DNA of 64,000 nucleotides from Microbacterium sp. SORGH_AS_0862 (GTDB lineage Bacteria > Actinomycetota > Actinomycetes > Actinomycetales > Microbacteriaceae). Of the stretch, positions 7,485 through 15,747 are shown piece after piece; position 1 is the first letter of the stretch, and the number at the start of each line of letters is the position of its first letter. The position numbers were made by a program, and so were the translations under genes. The notes beneath the pieces are model-generated. The model made no database searches and was not told the origin of the DNA. It saw only the letters and a list, made by a program, of their open reading frames with translations. The stretch spans positions 3,348,001-3,412,000 of the forward strand of contig NZ_JAUTAY010000001.1 of the NCBI RefSeq assembly GCF_030818795.1. Direction: 5' to 3'.

Positions 7485-8223
7485 CCCAGTCTCCGAATTT
7501 CGGTACGCGACCGTCGCCCGACGACCGGCCGGTCAGCCGACGCTGAACCCAGGGACCCACGTGCGTGCGGTAGTACGCGAGGCCGGAGCTCGTGCGCGCG
7601 GCGGTCTCGGTCGGAAGCGACCACCACGAGGAATCCGGGGTCTCTCCAAGAGAGTCCAGCACGCGTGCCGCGACGCGATGATGGCCTCGCGCATTCATGT
7701 GCAGGCGGTCGTCCGACCAGTAGCCCCGTGACGACAGCTCGGTGTCGGGCCAGTTCAGAGCCTGGACGACGTCCGGACGGTGCTCGATGCGCGACACGAC
7801 GGCGGCCGAGAGCTCGTCGCCGCGGCGCTGGATGAGACGGCCCATCGGCAGATGCGGCGCAGGATTCGCACCGCTGAGCACGATGAGGGTCACTCCCTCC
7901 TCGTCGCACCGACGCAGCACCTGGTCGAAGGCATCCGCCAGGTGCGAGATCGCGGTGCGCGGTCGCAGCATGTCGTTGCCGCCGCCGTTGAACGAGAGGT
8001 GAGTCGGCCGGAGCGCGAGCGCCGGTTCCAGTTGCTCGGCGACGATCGGCCAGATCAGCTTGCCGCGGATCGCGAGGTTCGCGTACGAGATTTCGTCACC
8101 GAGCGAATTCGCCCATCCCTGGGCGGTGAGGTCCGCCCAGCCGCGCACACGACCGTCCGGAAGCTCGTCCCCCACTCCCTCGGTGAAGGAATCGCCGATC
8201 GCGACGTACCGGATGTCGGGCAC
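7462..8223 (-). CDS. SGNH/GDSL hydrolase family protein
   Basis: The 253-residue protein begins MPDIRYVAIGDSFTEG, which carries the GDS block I with the nucleophile Ser. It continues with block II around ANLAIRGK, block III in SFNGGGNDML (Gly and Asn oxyanion residues) and block V in DRLHMNARGHH (catalytic Asp and His). It is therefore an esterase/lipase-type hydrolase with unknown substrate. There is no signal peptide. The GTG at 8223 is chosen because the family motif starts a few residues later and AGGGGGA lies just upstream. A TAGGCT box overlaps the stop codon of the upstream LLM gene. Confidence 0.87.
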   Translation of the reverse strand: MPDIRYVAIGDSFTEGVGDELPDGRVRGWADLTAQGWANSLGDEISYANLAIRGKLIWPIVAEQLEPALALRPTHLSFNGGGNDMLRPRTAISHLADAFDQVLRRCDEEGVTLIVLSGANPAPHLPMGRLIQRRGDELSAAVVSRIEHRPDVVQALNWPDTELSSRGYWSDDRLHMNARGHHRVAARVLDSLGETPDSSWWSLPTETAARTSSGLAYYRTHVGPWVQRRLTGRSSGDGRVPKFGDWVTVTPTA

Positions 8224-8267
8224 GCGTCCCCCTGTTCCGCCGGCTTCCTGCGCCCGACCTGTCGAGC

Positions 8268-9305
8268 CTACTCGCCGGCCTCGGCCAGCAGCTCGCGCAC
8301 CCGCGGGGCGACCGCCGTGCCGTAGAGCTCGATGGAGTGCAGCATCTTCTCGTGCGCGAGCGTGCCGTTCGAGAACTTCAGATCGAACCGGTCGATACCA
8401 AGAGTACGGATGGTGGTCGCGAGCTTGCGCGCGACGGTCTCCGGCGATCCGGCGTACACGGCGCTTTCGGGCCCGACGTCGTTCTGGAACTGTGCGCGGC
8501 TGTACGGCGGCCAGCCACGCTCGCGTCCGATCGCGTTGCGGTTGGCCTCCATCGCCGGATACATCTCGTCCCACGCCTGCTCGTCCGTGTCGGCGATGTG
8601 GCCCGGCGAGTGGACGCCGACCGGCAGGCGATCCGCTCCCATCGAGTCACGCGTCCGGTGGAAGAGGTCGACATAGGGACGGAATCGTGCCGCCGCTCCC
8701 CCGATGATTGCCAGCATCAGCGCGTAGCCGTGGTGCGCCGCGCGCACGACGGACTCCGGCGAGCCACCCACGCCCACCCACGCGCGGAAGCCGTTCTCGG
8801 TCTTGGGGAACACGTCGGCATTGTTCAGAGCCGCGCGGGTACTCCCCTGCCAGGTCACCGGCGTCTCGTCGCGCAGCCTGCTGAACAGATCCAGGCGCTC
8901 GTCGAAGAGCACCTCGTAGTCGGCGAGATCGAACCCGAAGAGCGGGAACGACTCGATGAACGACCCGCGTCCGAGGATGACCTCCGCGCGGCCGTTCGAG
9001 ACCGCATCCAGCGTCGCGAAACGCTCATACACGCGCACCGGGTCGTCGGAGGAGAGCACTGTCACAGCGGTGCCGAGATGGATGTCGCGGGTTCGGGCAG
9101 CAGCGGCAGCCAGAACGATCTCCGGGCTCGAGACGGCGAACTCCTTGCGGTGGTGCTCCCCCACGCCGAAGAATGCCAGCCCGACCTCGTCGGCACGCAC
9201 CGCCTGCTCGACCACGTTGCGGATCGTCTGAGCGTCCGTCAGGGGCACACCGTGCTCGTCTGCGGTGACGTCACCGAAAGTGTCCAGCCCGAATTCCACG
9301 GTCAT
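8268..9305 (-). CDS. LLM class flavin-dependent oxidoreductase
   Basis: The 345-residue protein belongs to the bacterial luciferase-like monooxygenase superfamily, FMN-dependent TIM barrels. Support comes from the N-terminal FGLDTFGD segment, the active-site-type GVGEHH, and the run through NGRAEVILGRGSF typical of the barrel. The ATG at 9305 is preferred over a GTG three codons upstream because GAAAGG lies about 8 nt before it. It lies downstream of a DUF885 gene and upstream of the SGNH hydrolase gene on the same strand. Substrate unknown. Confidence 0.87.
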   Translation of the reverse strand: MTVEFGLDTFGDVTADEHGVPLTDAQTIRNVVEQAVRADEVGLAFFGVGEHHRKEFAVSSPEIVLAAAAARTRDIHLGTAVTVLSSDDPVRVYERFATLDAVSNGRAEVILGRGSFIESFPLFGFDLADYEVLFDERLDLFSRLRDETPVTWQGSTRAALNNADVFPKTENGFRAWVGVGGSPESVVRAAHHGYALMLAIIGGAAARFRPYVDLFHRTRDSMGADRLPVGVHSPGHIADTDEQAWDEMYPAMEANRNAIGRERGWPPYSRAQFQNDVGPESAVYAGSPETVARKLATTIRTLGIDRFDLKFSNGTLAHEKMLHSIELYGTAVAPRVRELLAEAGE

Positions 9306-9360
9306 CGCGACCACCTTTCATTCAGACGGATACAACTCGCGGGCGGGCCTCACCATTCCC

Positions 9361-11037
9361 TCAGTGAGCACGCAGCGCGTCGCGCAGCGTGTCGAGGCCG
9401 ACCCCGCCGATGTCGAGCGCGCGCTTGTGGAACTGCTTGATGGAGAACGCCTCGCCCTGCGCCTCACGCGCATCGTCGCGGATCTGCTCCCAGATGCGCT
9501 GACCGACCTTGTACGAGGGGGCCTGACCCGGCCATCCGAGGTAGCGGTTGACTTCGAACTGGATGAACGCGTCCGGCATGTTGACGTTCTGCCGCATGAA
9601 GGCGAGCGCGAAATCGTGGTCCCAGGTGCCGCCGCCGTCCGGGCGCTGCTTGCCCAGGTGCACACCGATGTCGAGGACCACACGGGCCGCCCGCATCCGC
9701 TGACCGTCGAGCATGCCCAGCCGGTCGGCGGGGTCGTCAAGGTATCCCAGCTGCTCCATGAGTCGCTCGGCGTACAGGGCCCAGCCCTCGGCGTGTCCGG
9801 AGGTGCCGGCCAGCAGACGCCGCCACGAGTTCAACTGCGCGCGGTTGTAGACGGCCTGCGCGATCTGGAGGTGATGTCCCGGAACCCCCTCGTGGTAGAC
9901 CGTGGTGAGTTCGCGCCACGTGTCGAACTCGGTGACGCCCTCGGGGACCGACCACCACATACGGCCGGGTCGCGAGAAGTCGTCGGTCGGGCCGGTGTAG
10001 TAGATCCCACCCTCCTGCGTCGGGGCGATCATGCACTCGAGTCGGCGGATCGGCTCAGCGATGTCGAAGTGGGTGCGGCCGAGTTCGGCTACGGCGCGGT
10101 CACTCGTCGCCTGCATCCATTCCTGCAACGCCTGGGTGCCGTGCAGCTTGCGCGACGGATCCGCTTCGAGATGGGCGACGGCTTCTGCGACGCTGGCGCC
10201 GGGGAGGATCTCGTTCGCGATGGCCTCCTGCTCGGCGACCATCCGGGCCAGTTCCTCGATACCCCACTCGTAGGTCTCGTCGAGGTCGATCTCGGCACCC
10301 AGGAAGCGACGCGAGTGCAGAGCGTACAACTCGCGCCCCACCGCATCCTGCTCGCTCGCGACCGGGGCGAGCTCCGCCGAAAGGAATCTTGCAAGATCGT
10401 CGTACGCGACGCGGGCTGCGCCGGACTGATCGGCCAGCTCGCGAGCGAGGGATGCGGGCAGCTGCCCCTCGGCGGGCGCGGCATCGCCCGCGAAGCTCGC
10501 GAAGAATCCGGTCTCCGCGGTGTACCGCTCGATCTGGGCGACGACCTCCAGCACCTGCCGACGCGCGGGGACCGTGCCCGCTGCGATGCCCGCCCGGAGG
10601 GTGGCGATGTAGCCGTCGATAGCCCCGGGGAGTGCCTGCAGACGACGGGCGACGACTTCCCAGTCCTCCACCGTGTCGGTGGGCATGAGATCGAACACGG
10701 AACGGATGTCCTGCGCCGGCGACGCGATGACGTTGAGGTCTCGCAGGCCGGCCCGCGCATCGTGCAGCTCGAGGTCCAGGCGCAGCTCGCGCGACAGGTC
10801 AGCCTTCGTCACGCCGTCGATGTCGTCGAGGGGCGCGGTGGCTTCGAGCTGGTCGAGCGTGCGGCGAGCCGCGTCGGCGTAGCGCTCCGCCCCCTCGGGC
10901 GAGTAGTCCCCGAAACGGTCGTTGTACTCGAACCGGCCGATGTAGGTGGCGGTCGTGGGCGACAGCTCGGCCACGGTGTCGACCCACGTGTCGGCGATGG
11001 CGTCGATGGGAGTGGAGGGGCGAGACGTTTCACTCAT
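9361..11037 (-). CDS. DUF885 family protein, putative metallopeptidase-like
   Basis: The 558-residue protein matches DUF885, a family of long helical proteins. Its most telling motif is HEGVPGHH at residues 382-389, followed by GHAEGWALYAE. In this family these two are thought to form an HExxH-like zinc site. There is no signal peptide. The start is the ATG at 11037, with TAGGCT 7 nt upstream. It lies 32 nt beyond the stop of polA on the same strand but has its own apparent promoter. Peptidase activity is inferred from the motif. Confidence 0.83.
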   Translation of the reverse strand: MSETSRPSTPIDAIADTWVDTVAELSPTTATYIGRFEYNDRFGDYSPEGAERYADAARRTLDQLEATAPLDDIDGVTKADLSRELRLDLELHDARAGLRDLNVIASPAQDIRSVFDLMPTDTVEDWEVVARRLQALPGAIDGYIATLRAGIAAGTVPARRQVLEVVAQIERYTAETGFFASFAGDAAPAEGQLPASLARELADQSGAARVAYDDLARFLSAELAPVASEQDAVGRELYALHSRRFLGAEIDLDETYEWGIEELARMVAEQEAIANEILPGASVAEAVAHLEADPSRKLHGTQALQEWMQATSDRAVAELGRTHFDIAEPIRRLECMIAPTQEGGIYYTGPTDDFSRPGRMWWSVPEGVTEFDTWRELTTVYHEGVPGHHLQIAQAVYNRAQLNSWRRLLAGTSGHAEGWALYAERLMEQLGYLDDPADRLGMLDGQRMRAARVVLDIGVHLGKQRPDGGGTWDHDFALAFMRQNVNMPDAFIQFEVNRYLGWPGQAPSYKVGQRIWEQIRDDAREAQGEAFSIKQFHKRALDIGGVGLDTLRDALRAH

Positions 11038-11044
11038 GGTTTCG

Positions 11045-11050
11045 AGCCTA
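11045..11050 (-). promoter_or_regulatory. Putative -10 box (TAGGCT) for leaderless DUF885 gene
   Basis: On the minus strand TAGGCT is followed by 7 nt and then the ATG at 11037. Confidence 0.5.
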
Positions 11051-11069
11051 CGCCGAGGGCCGTCACGCT

Positions 11070-13715
11070 TCAGTGCCCGGCCGCGTTCCAATCGGCACCG
11101 CGCCCGATCTGTACATCGAGCGGGACGGTGAGCTGCGCCGCATCCCCCATGCGCGCGCGCACGATCTGCTCAGCCTGGTCCCACTCCCCCGCGGCGACCT
11201 CGACGACAAGTTCGTCGTGGATCTGCAGGAGCACGCGCGAGGCCAGCCCCCGCTCCTGGAACTCCGCGTGGATGCGGAACAGGGCGATCTTCATGATGTC
11301 GGCCGCGCTGCCCTGGATCGGGGCGTTGAGCGCCGCACGCTCCGCATTCTCGCGCAGCACCCGGTTGGGGCTGGAGAGGTCGGGGAACGGACGGCGCCGC
11401 TTGAAGATCGTCTCGGTGTAGCCGTCTTCACGGGCCTTCTCGACGGACGCGCGCAGGTAATCGCGCACCGCACCGAAGCGCGCGAAGTACTCACCCATCA
11501 GCTGCTTCGCCTCGGACTGCTCGATGCGCAGCTGCTTCGAGAGCCCGAACGCAGACAGTCCGTAGACGAGGCCGTACGACATCGCCTTGACCTTCGTGCG
11601 CATCTGCGAGGTGACCTCGTCGGGAGCCACACCGAACACGCGCGCGCCGACGAAACGGTGCAGATCCTCCCCGGTGTTGAACGCCTCGATCAGCCCCGGG
11701 TCTTCCGACAGGTGCGCCATGATGCGCATCTCGATCTGCGAGTAGTCGGCGGTGAGAAGGGTCTCGTAGCCGGCGCCGACCTGGAAGGCGGAGCGGATGC
11801 GGCGGCTCTCCTCGGTGCGGATCGGGATGTTCTGCAGGTTCGGGTCCGTGCTCGACAGACGGCCCGTCTGCGAACCCGTCTGCAGATAGGTCGTGTGGAT
11901 CCGCCCGTCGGATGCGATCGCGGCATCCAGCGTCTCGATGATCTGTCGCAGCTTCGTCGCTTCACGGTGCTGCAGCAGCAGATCGAGGAACGGATGCGGA
12001 TGCGACTCCTGCAGATCGGCCAGGACGGCTGCATCCGTCGAGTAGCCCGTCTTCGTCTTGCGGGTCTTGGGCAGCTGAAGCTGCTCGAAGAGGACCTCCT
12101 GCAGCTGTTTGGGAGAACCGAGGTTCACCTCGCGGTCGATCGCCGCATATGCGCGCTGGGCCAAGCCGTCCGCACGCTCGGCGAGTTCGGTCGAGAACCC
12201 CGACAGCACGTCGTGCGACACCGCCACACCCGCGATCTCCATGTCCGCGAGGGCGAGCAGCGTCGGCAGCTCGATGTCGGTGAGGACCGACGACGGGCCT
12301 TCGCCCAGGGCGGCGCGCAGCGGCTCGGCCACGCGGAGCGTGTACCACGCGAGCTGACCGGGGGTGGCTCCCTCGGTCTCCGGCACGAGCTGGGACGGAT
12401 CGGCCTCCGGGAGCTTCTCTCCGAGGTAGCGGTCGACGAGATCGCCGAGCGACTTGTCGGGAAGGCTCGGACGGATCAGCCAGCCGGCGAGGAGCGTGTC
12501 GAACGCCACGCCGGCGACCGTGAGTCCCGCGCGCCGCAGCGCCTTCACCTGCCCCTTGGCGTCGGTGAACGTCTTGGGCCGGTCGGAGGCGAGCCAGGGA
12601 GCGAGGGCTTCGGCGACGCCGTCGCTCCAGCCCGCCTCGATCACCCCGGAAGCGCGGGCGAGCCCGATGCGCACGGGCACCGAGGCACCCAAAACGACGG
12701 TCACTCCGACCTCTGCGTCTCCGGCCTCGTCGAGCCAGGCGGTGAGCATCGCGGGGTCTGCCGCCTCCACGGGCGCGGGGGCCGCGACGACGGGTGCCTC
12801 GTCGGCGACGGCGCCGGCCGCATCCGCTCCGGTCGCCTCGAACACGCGCGGCAGGAGCGTGCGGAACTCCAGCCGCGCGAAGATGTCGCGCACCCCCTGC
12901 GCGTCGATCGGACGCACGGCGAGGTCGTCCGGCGTCACGGGCAGCTCCACGTCTCGCAGGAGACGGTTGAGCGTGCGATTGCGACGCACGTCGTCGATGT
13001 GCTCGCGCAGGTTGTTGCCCACGACGCCGGTGATCTTGTCGGCGTTGGCCAGCAGCTCGTCGAGCGATCCCCACTGCGTGAGCCACTTCACGGCCGTCTT
13101 CTCGCCGACCTTGGGTACGCCCGGAAGATTGTCGCTCGTCTCCCCCACCAGAGCCGCGATCTCGGGGTACTGCTCGGGGGCCACGCCATAGCGCTCACGC
13201 ACCGTCTCGGGTGTGTAGCGCTTGAGCTGCGAGACGCCCTGGACGCTCGGGTAGAGCAGCGTCACCTCGTCGGTCACGAGCTGGATGGTGTCGCGATCGC
13301 CGGAGCAGACGAGGACGTCGTAGCCCGCAGCGACGCCCTCGGTCGCCAGGGTCGCGAGGATGTCATCCGCCTCGATGTCTTCCTTCGTCAGCACCGTGAC
13401 GTTCATGGCGCGCAGGCACTCCTGCAGCAGGGGGATCTGCCCGGAGAACTCCGGCGGGGTCTCGCTGCGCGTCGCCTTGTACTCGGGGTACTCCCGGGTT
13501 CGGAAGGAGACCCGCGAGGTGTCGAAGGCGACCGCCAGGTGTGTCGGCTTCTCGGCTTTCAACAGATTCACGAACATCGAGAGGAAGCCGTAGACCCCGT
13601 TGGTGTGCTGCCCGTCCTTCGTCGTGAAGTTGTCGACGGGAAGGGCGTAGAAGGCCCGGAAGGCGAGCGAATGGCCGTCGACGACCAGCAGAGTAGGCTT
13701 TTCGGAGTCCGTCAC
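11070..13715 (-). CDS. polA: DNA polymerase I
   Basis: The 881-residue protein has the three-part layout of bacterial Pol I. The 5' nuclease domain comes first (DGHSLAFRAFYALP, DIEADDILATLA, then GVPKVGEKTA). A middle domain of about 170 residues follows, in which I cannot find the acidic proofreading motifs. The polymerase domain is last, with motif A (DYSQIEMRIMAHL), motif B (KVKAMSYGLVYG) and motif C (QIHDELVVEV). It acts in Okazaki fragment maturation and excision repair. The start is a GTG with TAGGCT 6 nt upstream, divergent from a thioesterase gene. Confidence 0.96.
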   Translation of the reverse strand: MTDSEKPTLLVVDGHSLAFRAFYALPVDNFTTKDGQHTNGVYGFLSMFVNLLKAEKPTHLAVAFDTSRVSFRTREYPEYKATRSETPPEFSGQIPLLQECLRAMNVTVLTKEDIEADDILATLATEGVAAGYDVLVCSGDRDTIQLVTDEVTLLYPSVQGVSQLKRYTPETVRERYGVAPEQYPEIAALVGETSDNLPGVPKVGEKTAVKWLTQWGSLDELLANADKITGVVGNNLREHIDDVRRNRTLNRLLRDVELPVTPDDLAVRPIDAQGVRDIFARLEFRTLLPRVFEATGADAAGAVADEAPVVAAPAPVEAADPAMLTAWLDEAGDAEVGVTVVLGASVPVRIGLARASGVIEAGWSDGVAEALAPWLASDRPKTFTDAKGQVKALRRAGLTVAGVAFDTLLAGWLIRPSLPDKSLGDLVDRYLGEKLPEADPSQLVPETEGATPGQLAWYTLRVAEPLRAALGEGPSSVLTDIELPTLLALADMEIAGVAVSHDVLSGFSTELAERADGLAQRAYAAIDREVNLGSPKQLQEVLFEQLQLPKTRKTKTGYSTDAAVLADLQESHPHPFLDLLLQHREATKLRQIIETLDAAIASDGRIHTTYLQTGSQTGRLSSTDPNLQNIPIRTEESRRIRSAFQVGAGYETLLTADYSQIEMRIMAHLSEDPGLIEAFNTGEDLHRFVGARVFGVAPDEVTSQMRTKVKAMSYGLVYGLSAFGLSKQLRIEQSEAKQLMGEYFARFGAVRDYLRASVEKAREDGYTETIFKRRRPFPDLSSPNRVLRENAERAALNAPIQGSAADIMKIALFRIHAEFQERGLASRVLLQIHDELVVEVAAGEWDQAEQIVRARMGDAAQLTVPLDVQIGRGADWNAAGH

Positions 13716-13721
13716 CCTGAC

Positions 13722-13727
13722 AGCCTA
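13722..13727 (-). promoter_or_regulatory. Putative -10 box (TAGGCT) for leaderless polA
   Basis: On the minus strand TAGGCT is followed by GTCAGG and then the GTG at 13715. Confidence 0.5.
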
Positions 13728-13768
13728 GTAAGGCCTGCGGACACGACACCCCGGAACCCAGGAGCAGC

Positions 13769-14200
13769 ATGACCGCGCCCGAGTACACGATCGATCCGCT
13801 GGAATGGGTGACGCGCCGCGGCACGGGCGCCCTCGCCGACAAGATGGGGCTCGAGTGGCTCGAGTTCACCGCGGAGCGCGGAATCGCACGCATGCCCGTC
13901 GAGGGCAACACCCAGCCCGTTGGTCTCTTCCACGGCGGGGCTTACGTCGTGCTCGGCGAATCGCTGGGTTCGATGCACGCGAACTATCTCGCGGGACCCG
14001 GGCGCCTCGCCGTCGGGGTCGACATCAACGCGACGCACACGCGGTCCGCCACGTCCGGATTCGTCACAGGAGTGTGCACTCCCCTGCACGTCGGACGCAC
14101 GCTGATGGTGCACGAGATCGTCCTCTCGGACGACGCGGGGCGCCGCTGCTCGACCGTGCGCATCACGAACCTCGTGAAGGACACCGACGGCATCGCCTGA
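13769..14200 (+). CDS. Hotdog-fold thioesterase (PaaI-like)
   Basis: This 143-residue protein is a single hotdog domain of the PaaI/YbgC-like acyl-CoA thioesterase type. It has the HGGAYVVLGESLGS segment on the central helix and the later strands VDINATHTR and TLMVHEIVL. Such enzymes hydrolyse small aromatic or acyl-CoA esters; the substrate is unknown. AGGAGC lies 6 nt before the ATG. It is divergent from polA. A perfect 13-bp inverted repeat overlaps its stop codon and separates it from the convergent pdtaR gene. Confidence 0.87.
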   Translation: MTAPEYTIDPLEWVTRRGTGALADKMGLEWLEFTAERGIARMPVEGNTQPVGLFHGGAYVVLGESLGSMHANYLAGPGRLAVGVDINATHTRSATSGFVTGVCTPLHVGRTLMVHEIVLSDDAGRRCSTVRITNLVKDTDGIA

Positions 14201-14219
14201 TCCATCGGATCAGGCGATG
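14191..14219. terminator. Perfect 13-bp hairpin overlapping the thioesterase stop codon
   Basis: The arms at 14191-14203 and 14207-14219 are perfect complements with a 3-base loop, between two convergent genes. There is no T run on either side, so it may act as an RNA 3' end or as a weak terminator for both strands. Confidence 0.6.
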
Positions 14220-14223
14220 AGCC

Positions 14224-14838
14224 TCACTTCTTCGGGGCGAGCTGCTCGATGATCGCCTTCGCGACATCCTGCATCGTCAGGCGGCGGTCCATCGACGCCT
14301 TCTGGATCCAGCGGAACGCCTCGGGCTCGCTCAGGCCCATCTTCTCGTTCAGCAGGCCCTTGGCCCGGTCGACGAGCTTGCGGGTCTCGAAGCGCTCGAC
14401 CATGTCAGCGACCTCGGCCTCGAGCGTGATGATCTGCTCGTAGCGGGCCAGGGCGATCTCGATCGCGGGCAGCAGGTCGTTCGGCGTGAACGGCTTCACC
14501 ACGTAGGCGAGCGCTCCGGCCTCGCTCGCGCGCTCCACGAGCTCCTTCTGACTGAAGGCGGTGAGGAGAACGACCGGCGCGATGTGGTTCTTGTTCAGCT
14601 TCTCCGCTGCGCTGATGCCGTCGAGCTGCGGCATCTTCACATCCATGATCACGAGGTCGGGACGCAGATCGGTCGCGAGCTGCACGGCGGTCTCACCGTC
14701 TCCGGCCTCGCCGACGACGTCGAAGCCGTTGTCGCGGAGGATCTCGACGATGTCGAGGCGGATCAGCGACTCGTCCTCTGCCACCACCACGCGGCGGGGG
14801 GCGGTCGGGTTGGTCGCGGCGGTTTCCTGCTCAGTCAC
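14224..14838 (-). CDS. pdtaR: ANTAR domain response regulator, PdtaR-like
   Basis: The 204-residue protein has an N-terminal receiver domain and a C-terminal ANTAR RNA-binding domain. The receiver shows the acidic pair in AEDES, the phospho-accepting Asp in VIMDVKM, the Thr in LTAFS and the Lys in VVKPF. The ANTAR part covers about residues 135-200 (VDRAKGLLNEKMGLSEPEAF, then DVAKAI). Mycobacterial PdtaR is phosphorylated by PdtaS and acts on RNA antitermination hairpins. The kinase is not in this window. The place next to polA matches M. tuberculosis Rv1626-Rv1629. The GTG start has TAGGAT 6 nt upstream. Confidence 0.93.
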   Translation of the reverse strand: MTEQETAATNPTAPRRVVVAEDESLIRLDIVEILRDNGFDVVGEAGDGETAVQLATDLRPDLVIMDVKMPQLDGISAAEKLNKNHIAPVVLLTAFSQKELVERASEAGALAYVVKPFTPNDLLPAIEIALARYEQIITLEAEVADMVERFETRKLVDRAKGLLNEKMGLSEPEAFRWIQKASMDRRLTMQDVAKAIIEQLAPKK

Positions 14839-14844
14839 CTTTGA

Positions 14845-14850
14845 ATCCTA
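14845..14850 (-). promoter_or_regulatory. Putative -10 box (TAGGAT) for leaderless pdtaR
   Basis: On the minus strand TAGGAT is followed by 6 nt and then the GTG at 14838. Confidence 0.5.
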
Positions 14851-15030
14851 CGGCACGCGGCCACCCCGCATCCGGATGCGACACCGCCCTCGCCCAGGAT
14901 GCGGCCGGCCGGGGTCTGCGAGGCGATCTTCCGCCCCCGAGGAAACCGCGCGGCCGGACCGGACCTCCCGGCGGCGGGAAGCGGGCGAGCGGTGCGATAA
15001 AGTCGAATCCGGCCACGTGAGTGGCCGATT

Positions 15031-15113
15031 GCCGGCGTGGCGGAATGGCAGACGCGACCGACTCAAACTCGGTTACTCGAAAGGGTGTGTGGGTTCGACT
15101 CCCACCGCCGGCA
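15031..15113 (+). tRNA. tRNA-Leu (anticodon CAA)
   Basis: An 83-nt class II tRNA. The 7-bp acceptor stem is GCCGGCG paired with CGCCGGC. The anticodon stem is ACCGA/TCGGT with loop CTCAAAC, giving anticodon CAA at 15064-15066. A long variable arm and the T-loop sequence GGTTCGACTCC follow. The class II variable arm and CAA fit tRNA-Leu reading UUG. CCA is not encoded as such. A small hairpin, GGCCAC-GTGA-GTGGCC at 15011-15026, lies just 5' in the precursor leader, and a TAAAGT element lies about 30 nt upstream. Confidence 0.95.
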
Positions 15114-15177
15114 CCCAGCGGGAGACCCGCACCTCCCGCGGCACGGTCTCCCCCGCATCCGTGTCTCCCCCGCATCC

Positions 15178-15661
15178 GTGTCTCATTTGTGCACGTTGCT
15201 GGGGCCTCCCGCGTGAAGGGTTGAGACACGCATCCCTGTGCGGGCCGCCCCGGGTCCTTCGTGTCTCACTCATGCACGTTCCGGGAGCCTCCTGCGTGAA
15301 GGGTTGAGACACGCATCCCTGTGCGGGCCGCCCCGGGTCCTTCGTGTCTCACGCGTGCACGTTCCGGGAGCCTCCTGCGTGAAGGGTTGAGACACGCATC
15401 CCTGTGCGGGCCGCCCCGGGTCCTTCGTGTCTCACGCGTGCACGTTCCCCGGGCCTCCTGCGTGAAGGGTTGAGACACGCACCGCCGGGCTAGGGGCCGT
15501 GACGGCTCCGTGTCGCACTTGTGCACGCTCGCGCCCCCGGGAACGTGAAGGGTTGAGACACGCATCCCTGTGCGGGCTGCCTTGGGTCCTTCGTGTCTCA
15601 CTCGTGCACGTTCTCGGGGCCTCCCTCGTGAAGGGCTGAGCCGCGCATGCCTGCGTCGCGC
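15178..15661. repeat. 83-bp tandem repeat array, about 5.8 units, each with a GTGTCTCA/TGAGACAC inverted repeat
   Basis: Units begin at 15178, 15261, 15344, 15427, 15510 and 15593, an exact 83-bp period. Each starts with GTGTCTCA, with its complement TGAGACAC at unit positions 45-52, so a 52-nt stem-loop can form on either strand. Inside are a second pair (CACG and CGTG) and a variable core. A roughly 31-bp GC-rich linker follows. Units 2 and 3 are almost identical. Unit 5 has a changed left box (GTGTCGCA), and the last unit has a degraded right box (TGAGCCGC). Just upstream a 17-bp piece is repeated twice (about 15147-15180). It lies between tRNA-Leu and the 3' end of pyk. I see no coding sense, as 83 is not a multiple of 3. 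Function unknown. Confidence 0.9.
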
Positions 15662-15697
15662 ACCGCAAGCCGCACCAGACCTGCAGGCGTCGCACAG
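15662..15697. other. Short spacer between repeat array and pyk terminator
   Basis: I see no gene or recognisable signal here. Together with the array and the terminator it fills the roughly 630-bp gene-free stretch between tRNA-Leu and pyk. Confidence 0.5.
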
Positions 15698-15734
15698 CAG
15701 AAGGGACCTCCCCCGGTGGGGAAGGTCCCTTCTG
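15698..15734 (-). terminator. pyk terminator hairpin
   Basis: A 12-bp stem (CAGAAGGGACCT at 15698-15709 with its complement at 15723-15734) continues inward through a C-rich/G-rich pairing. It lies 13 nt beyond the pyk stop on the minus strand. Confidence 0.85.
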
Positions 15735-15747
15735 TGCACCTCGCGGG

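Noticed and set aside
11073..13772. An 899-residue open frame antisense to polA
   Set aside because: It mirrors polA codon structure, is rich in Arg, Gly and Leu, and shows no domain.
15031..15261. Array units derived from the tRNA, as both measure 83
   Set aside because: Beyond the shared length I see no sequence similarity between the tRNA-Leu gene and the unit, so it looks like coincidence.
15178..15661. CRISPR array
   Set aside because: The whole 83-bp unit repeats, including what would be spacers, the unit is too long, and no cas genes are near.
15266..15739. Long open frames through the repeat array on both strands
   Set aside because: The 83-bp period is not a multiple of 3, so each unit is read in a new frame. 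The frames have no start signal and no family similarity.
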